Source: Miniphocaeibacter sp012841535 (GTDB taxonomy: Bacteria > Bacillota > Clostridia > Tissierellales > Peptoniphilaceae). Taken from it: DNA of 55,589 nucleotides. The translations under genes were made by a program, and so were the position numbers. Shown here one piece after another: positions 53,044 through 55,589 of the stretch. Position 1 is the stretch's first letter. Every line of letters begins with the position of its first letter. The notes beneath the pieces are model-generated. The model had not been told where the DNA came from and searched no databases. It worked only from the letters and a program-made list of their open reading frames with translations. The stretch lies in assembly GCF_049274025.1 (NCBI RefSeq), contig NZ_JBASRV010000042.1. The stretch is one strand, 5' to 3'.

Positions 53044-53828
53044 TGGAAAATAGTAAAGAGATTACAATAAAAACCCATAAAGAAGCTAAGGATTTTTCAA
53101 TTCTATTAGTAAGTACTGCCCAAGTATTAGTTCAAAATGGTGCTGAAATCTATAGAGTAGAAGATACAATAGCTAGAATGTGCGGTGTATATAAAGAAAT
53201 AAAAAATATAAATATATATGCAACTTATAATATGGTAATGGTATCCTTTAATTATGAAGACGAAGATATTATTACTATGAGGAGAATAAACTCATATTCC
53301 TTTGATTTAAGTAAAATATCCAGAATAAATGATTTTTCTAGAAAATTTGTAAAGGGAGAATATGGTATTTGTGAAGGAGCACAAATTGTTAAAGATATTG
53401 GATATAGTAACTATCAGTCTTTAAAGAATTATTTAATATTTGGTAGCCTAGGGGCTGCAGCACTTATATTTAATTTTGGTGGAAACTGGGAAGATTTTAT
53501 AGTTACTTTGTTTGCTGGTTTTGCAGGGATTTTAGTCTTATTTAAAGTTGCAGAAATTAGTTTTTCCTTTTTTTTCAATAATATTGCAGGTGCTTTTGCT
53601 GCTGCTCTAGTAGCAGTACTAGGAATTAGTTTAGGAATTGGTACCAATGTAGATATTGTAATAACTGGAGCAATAATTCCCTTGTTGCCTGGAATATATT
53701 TTACCAACTCAGTAAGGGACTTTATGAGTGGAGATGTATTGTCGGGAATGTACGGAATAATGCAATCTATTTTAGTTGCAGCAGGTATGGCTTTAGGAGT
53801 TAGTTTAGTTTTATATTTTTATTATTAG
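53043..53828 (+). CDS. Threonine/serine exporter, ThrE N-terminal-type subunit
   Basis: This 261-residue protein has a cytosolic N-terminal domain (residues 1-125, 'LVSTAQVLVQNGAEIYRVEDTIARMC' and 'YNMVMVSF') and about five membrane helices. It matches the ThrE N-terminal (DUF1212) half of threonine/serine exporters; the C-terminal half is the separate next gene. 'GAIIPLLPGIYFTNSVRDFMSGD' is conserved. No ribosome binding site precedes ATG 53043, which fits a leaderless message. Confidence 0.93.
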   Translation: MENSKEITIKTHKEAKDFSILLVSTAQVLVQNGAEIYRVEDTIARMCGVYKEIKNINIYATYNMVMVSFNYEDEDIITMRRINSYSFDLSKISRINDFSRKFVKGEYGICEGAQIVKDIGYSNYQSLKNYLIFGSLGAAALIFNFGGNWEDFIVTLFAGFAGILVLFKVAEISFSFFFNNIAGAFAAALVAVLGISLGIGTNVDIVITGAIIPLLPGIYFTNSVRDFMSGDVLSGMYGIMQSILVAAGMALGVSLVLYFYY

Positions 53829-53838
53829 AGGTAAGTAT

Positions 53839-54288
53839 ATGATTTTATTAAAATCAATAAGTGCAGGTGCTTCATCTGTATTTTATGGACTATTTTTTAA
53901 TTCTCCTAAAAAATCTATAATTGGTAACTTTATTACAGGGTTTATAGGAATGTTTATTTATTACATATTCTTTGGGAAACTAGACACTAAATTTGTCCCT
54001 TTGGTTATAAGTTCCTTTATAATAGGGATTATGGCAGAATTATTGGCTAGAATATTTAAGTTTCCAGCAACGGTATATTTAGTGCCTAGTTTAATCCCAC
54101 AGGTTCCAGGTCTTGCAATGTTTAGAACAATGCAAGGACTAGCAATGCAAAATTTAGATGCAGTCTTATCAAATGCCTTAGATACATTAATTTGTGCAAC
54201 AGCATTGGCACTAGGAATAGTGCTTTCAACAATATTTTCCAAATCTATAAACAGGGTAAGAATGAAAAGTAGAAAATTTAAGAGGTAA
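53839..54288 (+). CDS. Threonine/serine exporter, ThrE C-terminal-type subunit (DUF3815)
   Basis: This 149-residue membrane protein has four helices. 'SAGASSVFYGLFFNSPKKSIIGNFITGFIG' and 'VPSLIPQVPGLAMFRTMQGL' match the small second subunit that in other bacteria is fused to the C-terminus of ThrE. It starts 10 bp after the first subunit with AGAGGTA and is followed 3 bp later by msrAB. Confidence 0.92.
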   Translation: MILLKSISAGASSVFYGLFFNSPKKSIIGNFITGFIGMFIYYIFFGKLDTKFVPLVISSFIIGIMAELLARIFKFPATVYLVPSLIPQVPGLAMFRTMQGLAMQNLDAVLSNALDTLICATALALGIVLSTIFSKSINRVRMKSRKFKR

Positions 54289-54291
54289 AAA

Positions 54292-55266
54292 ATGCTAATA
54301 AAAAAAGATTATAGTAGTAATAATTATAAAACAATATATTTAGCCGGTGGATGTTTTTGGGGTGTTGAAGAATATTTTAAAAGAATACTAGGAGTTGAAT
54401 ATACAGAAGTTGGCTATGCTAATGGTATAGGTGAAGAAACCAATTATTATAGATTAAAAGAAACAAAACACAGTGAAACAGTAAAGATCATATATGACCG
54501 TAATATAATAGATTTAAAAAACTTACTAATAAAGTTCTTTAAGATAATTGATCCTACAAGTTTAAATAAACAAGGAAATGATGTAGGTTTACAATATAGA
54601 AGTGGAATATACTATGAAAAAGAAGAAGATAAGAAAATAATATTGGATTATATTGATGAAGTAGCTAATAGATATAGTAAGGAAATAGTAGTTGAAGTAG
54701 AAAAAATAAAAAACTTTATTAAGGCTGAAGAATATCATCAGGAGTATTTAAGGAAAAATCCTTTAGGCTATTGTCATATTAACATGGAAGAATTTGAAAA
54801 TGAAAAGCCAGAAGTAGATGAAAATAATTACAGTAAACCCAATAAGGAAGAAATTAAAAATAGATTAACAGAAGAACAATATTTAGTAACACAAAAAGAA
54901 ATGACAGAAAAACCATATAACAACATCTATAATGATAACTTTCAAAAGGGTATTTATGTTGATATTGTAACAGGGGAACCACTATTTCTATCTACAGATA
55001 AATATAATGCCGGTTGTGGTTGGCCCTCTTTCACCAAGCCTATAGATGAGGAAGTTATCCAATATAGAAAAGACAATAAATTAAGAACTGAAAGAATAGA
55101 AGTAAGAAGTAGAGTAGGAGATAGTCATCTAGGACATGTGTTTAACGATGGACCAAAAGAAAAAGGTGGGCTAAGATATTGTATTAATTCAGCAAGTTTA
55201 AAATTTATTCCATTAAATACAATGGAAAAAGAAGGTTATGAGGAATATATAAAATATCTTAAATAA
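54292..55266 (+). CDS. msrAB: Bifunctional methionine sulfoxide reductase MsrA-MsrB
   Basis: This enzyme repairs both S- and R-methionine sulfoxide. The 324 residues have an MsrA domain (about 13-165) with Cys21 in GGCFWG, 'YANGIGEETNYYRLKETKHSETVKI' and 'EYHQEYLRKNP', then an MsrB domain (about 185-320) with 'NAGCGWPSFTKPI', 'RVGDSHLGHVF' and catalytic Cys297 in RYCINSAS. The MsrB zinc CxxC pairs are absent, as in many fusions. Third gene of the thrE unit. Confidence 0.96.
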   Translation: MLIKKDYSSNNYKTIYLAGGCFWGVEEYFKRILGVEYTEVGYANGIGEETNYYRLKETKHSETVKIIYDRNIIDLKNLLIKFFKIIDPTSLNKQGNDVGLQYRSGIYYEKEEDKKIILDYIDEVANRYSKEIVVEVEKIKNFIKAEEYHQEYLRKNPLGYCHINMEEFENEKPEVDENNYSKPNKEEIKNRLTEEQYLVTQKEMTEKPYNNIYNDNFQKGIYVDIVTGEPLFLSTDKYNAGCGWPSFTKPIDEEVIQYRKDNKLRTERIEVRSRVGDSHLGHVFNDGPKEKGGLRYCINSASLKFIPLNTMEKEGYEEYIKYLK

Positions 55267-55367
55267 GAAAAATAGGTATAAATTAAGAAGAAATAAATTA
55301 ATAATATTAAAATGTTATTAAAAATAACAAAATATTAAAGAAAAGTTAAAAATAAGTAAAAAAAGAT

Positions 55368-55396
55368 TTGACAATATTAAAAATACTTGATAATAT
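55368..55396 (+). promoter_or_regulatory. Upstream tandem promoter (P1)
   Basis: TTGACA (55368-55373) with TAATAT (55391-55396) at 17-nt spacing; GATAAT at 15 nt is an alternative -10. The region 55267-55367 is A-rich, like an UP element, and shows no gene. Confidence 0.6.
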
Positions 55397-55400
55397 AAAT

Positions 55401-55425
55401 AGGCACTCAAATGAAGTGCCTTTTT
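55401..55425 (+). terminator. Terminator downstream of msrAB
   Basis: AGGCACT (55401-55407) pairs with AGTGCCT (55415-55421), 7-nt loop, followed by TTTT. It lies between the two tandem promoters. Confidence 0.85.
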
Positions 55426-55452
55426 AATTGAAAACAAAAAAACAAAAAGGTG

Positions 55453-55482
55453 TTGACAAAAAGAAATACCCTATGGTATACT
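55453..55482 (+). promoter_or_regulatory. Strong promoter (P2) reading out of the window
   Basis: Perfect TTGACA (55453-55458), an 18-nt spacer and TATACT (55477-55482) predict a start near 55489. The ensuing ~100 nt hold no open frame but include AACTTTGAGAAAA (55537-55549), similar to the boxA antitermination element of rRNA leaders. A 16S rRNA gene just outside is a good guess, not shown. Confidence 0.75.
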
Positions 55483-55589
55483 TAAAAAGTTGTCACAAGA
55501 GTGCAACAAGAACCTAGACAAAAGAAAAGTGTAAAAAACTTTGAGAAAAAGTACAACCAAAACAATAATTTTCGGTGTAAAATTAAGAA

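Overview
The window is about 70% A+T, uses TTG starts freely with strong AGGAGG-type ribosome binding sites, and carries a gene set (DUF1576, DUF1002, selenium-dependent xanthine dehydrogenase, ThrE pair, RqcP-DivIC-YabR-TilS-Hpt-FtsH-CoaX-DusB-GreA-LysS synteny) that points to a low-GC anaerobic Firmicute. My best guess is Tissierellia/Peptoniphilaceae (Peptoniphilus, Parvimonas, Anaerococcus relatives). That placement is inference from gene content, not from a search. The window looks chromosomal: I see no insertion sequence, prophage, plasmid function or CRISPR array.

Layout. 1-300: end of a tRNA cluster (partial tRNA, tRNA-Leu, initiator tRNA-Met). 480-3200: DUF1576 membrane protein, a small partner and a secreted DUF1002 protein. 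3230-8670: SOS-type uvrB-uvrA and a DJ-1/PfpI protein. 8690-12000: unknown membrane protein and a TldD/TldE pair, with tldD split by a one-base shift at an A8 run. 11990-13790 (minus): PadR regulator, DUF1700 and DUF4097 envelope proteins. 13849-20540: dnaE, pfkA, pyk, rpiB. 20575-22485 (minus): surface 5'-nucleotidase. 22570-24180: small acidic protein, C_GCAxxG_C_C protein and TDT transporter. 24350-28680: divergent FeoA/FeoB operon continuing into a nicotianamine-synthase-like protein, a flippase-like membrane protein and phosphatidylserine synthase. 28770-39800: HAD-GNAT fusion and the conserved translation/division/housekeeping block from rqcP to lysS.

39820-40152 is a non-coding array of four roughly 82-bp units, each folding into two hairpins whose arms vary together. 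It lies just before an envelope-glycan operon (40310-47660). Four of that operon's enzymes correspond to the complete WbpA-WbpB-WbpE-WbpD route to UDP-2,3-diacetamido-2,3-dideoxyglucuronic acid; they accompany a second aminotransferase, an initiating sugar phosphate transferase and a glycosyltransferase. 48228-50819 is an isolated selenium-type molybdenum hydroxylase. 51122-55266 holds leucyl aminopeptidase (minus), an FMN-binding lipoprotein, a two-gene threonine/serine exporter that may be translated from a leaderless message, and an MsrA-MsrB fusion. The right end has two tandem strong promoters and a boxA-like element pointing out of the window, as expected upstream of an rRNA operon.

Most notable items are the paired-hairpin array, the in-frame -1 slippery site in tldD, an apparent ATT start codon for coaX, and the divergent Feo cassette fused to a lipid/metallophore-like gene set.
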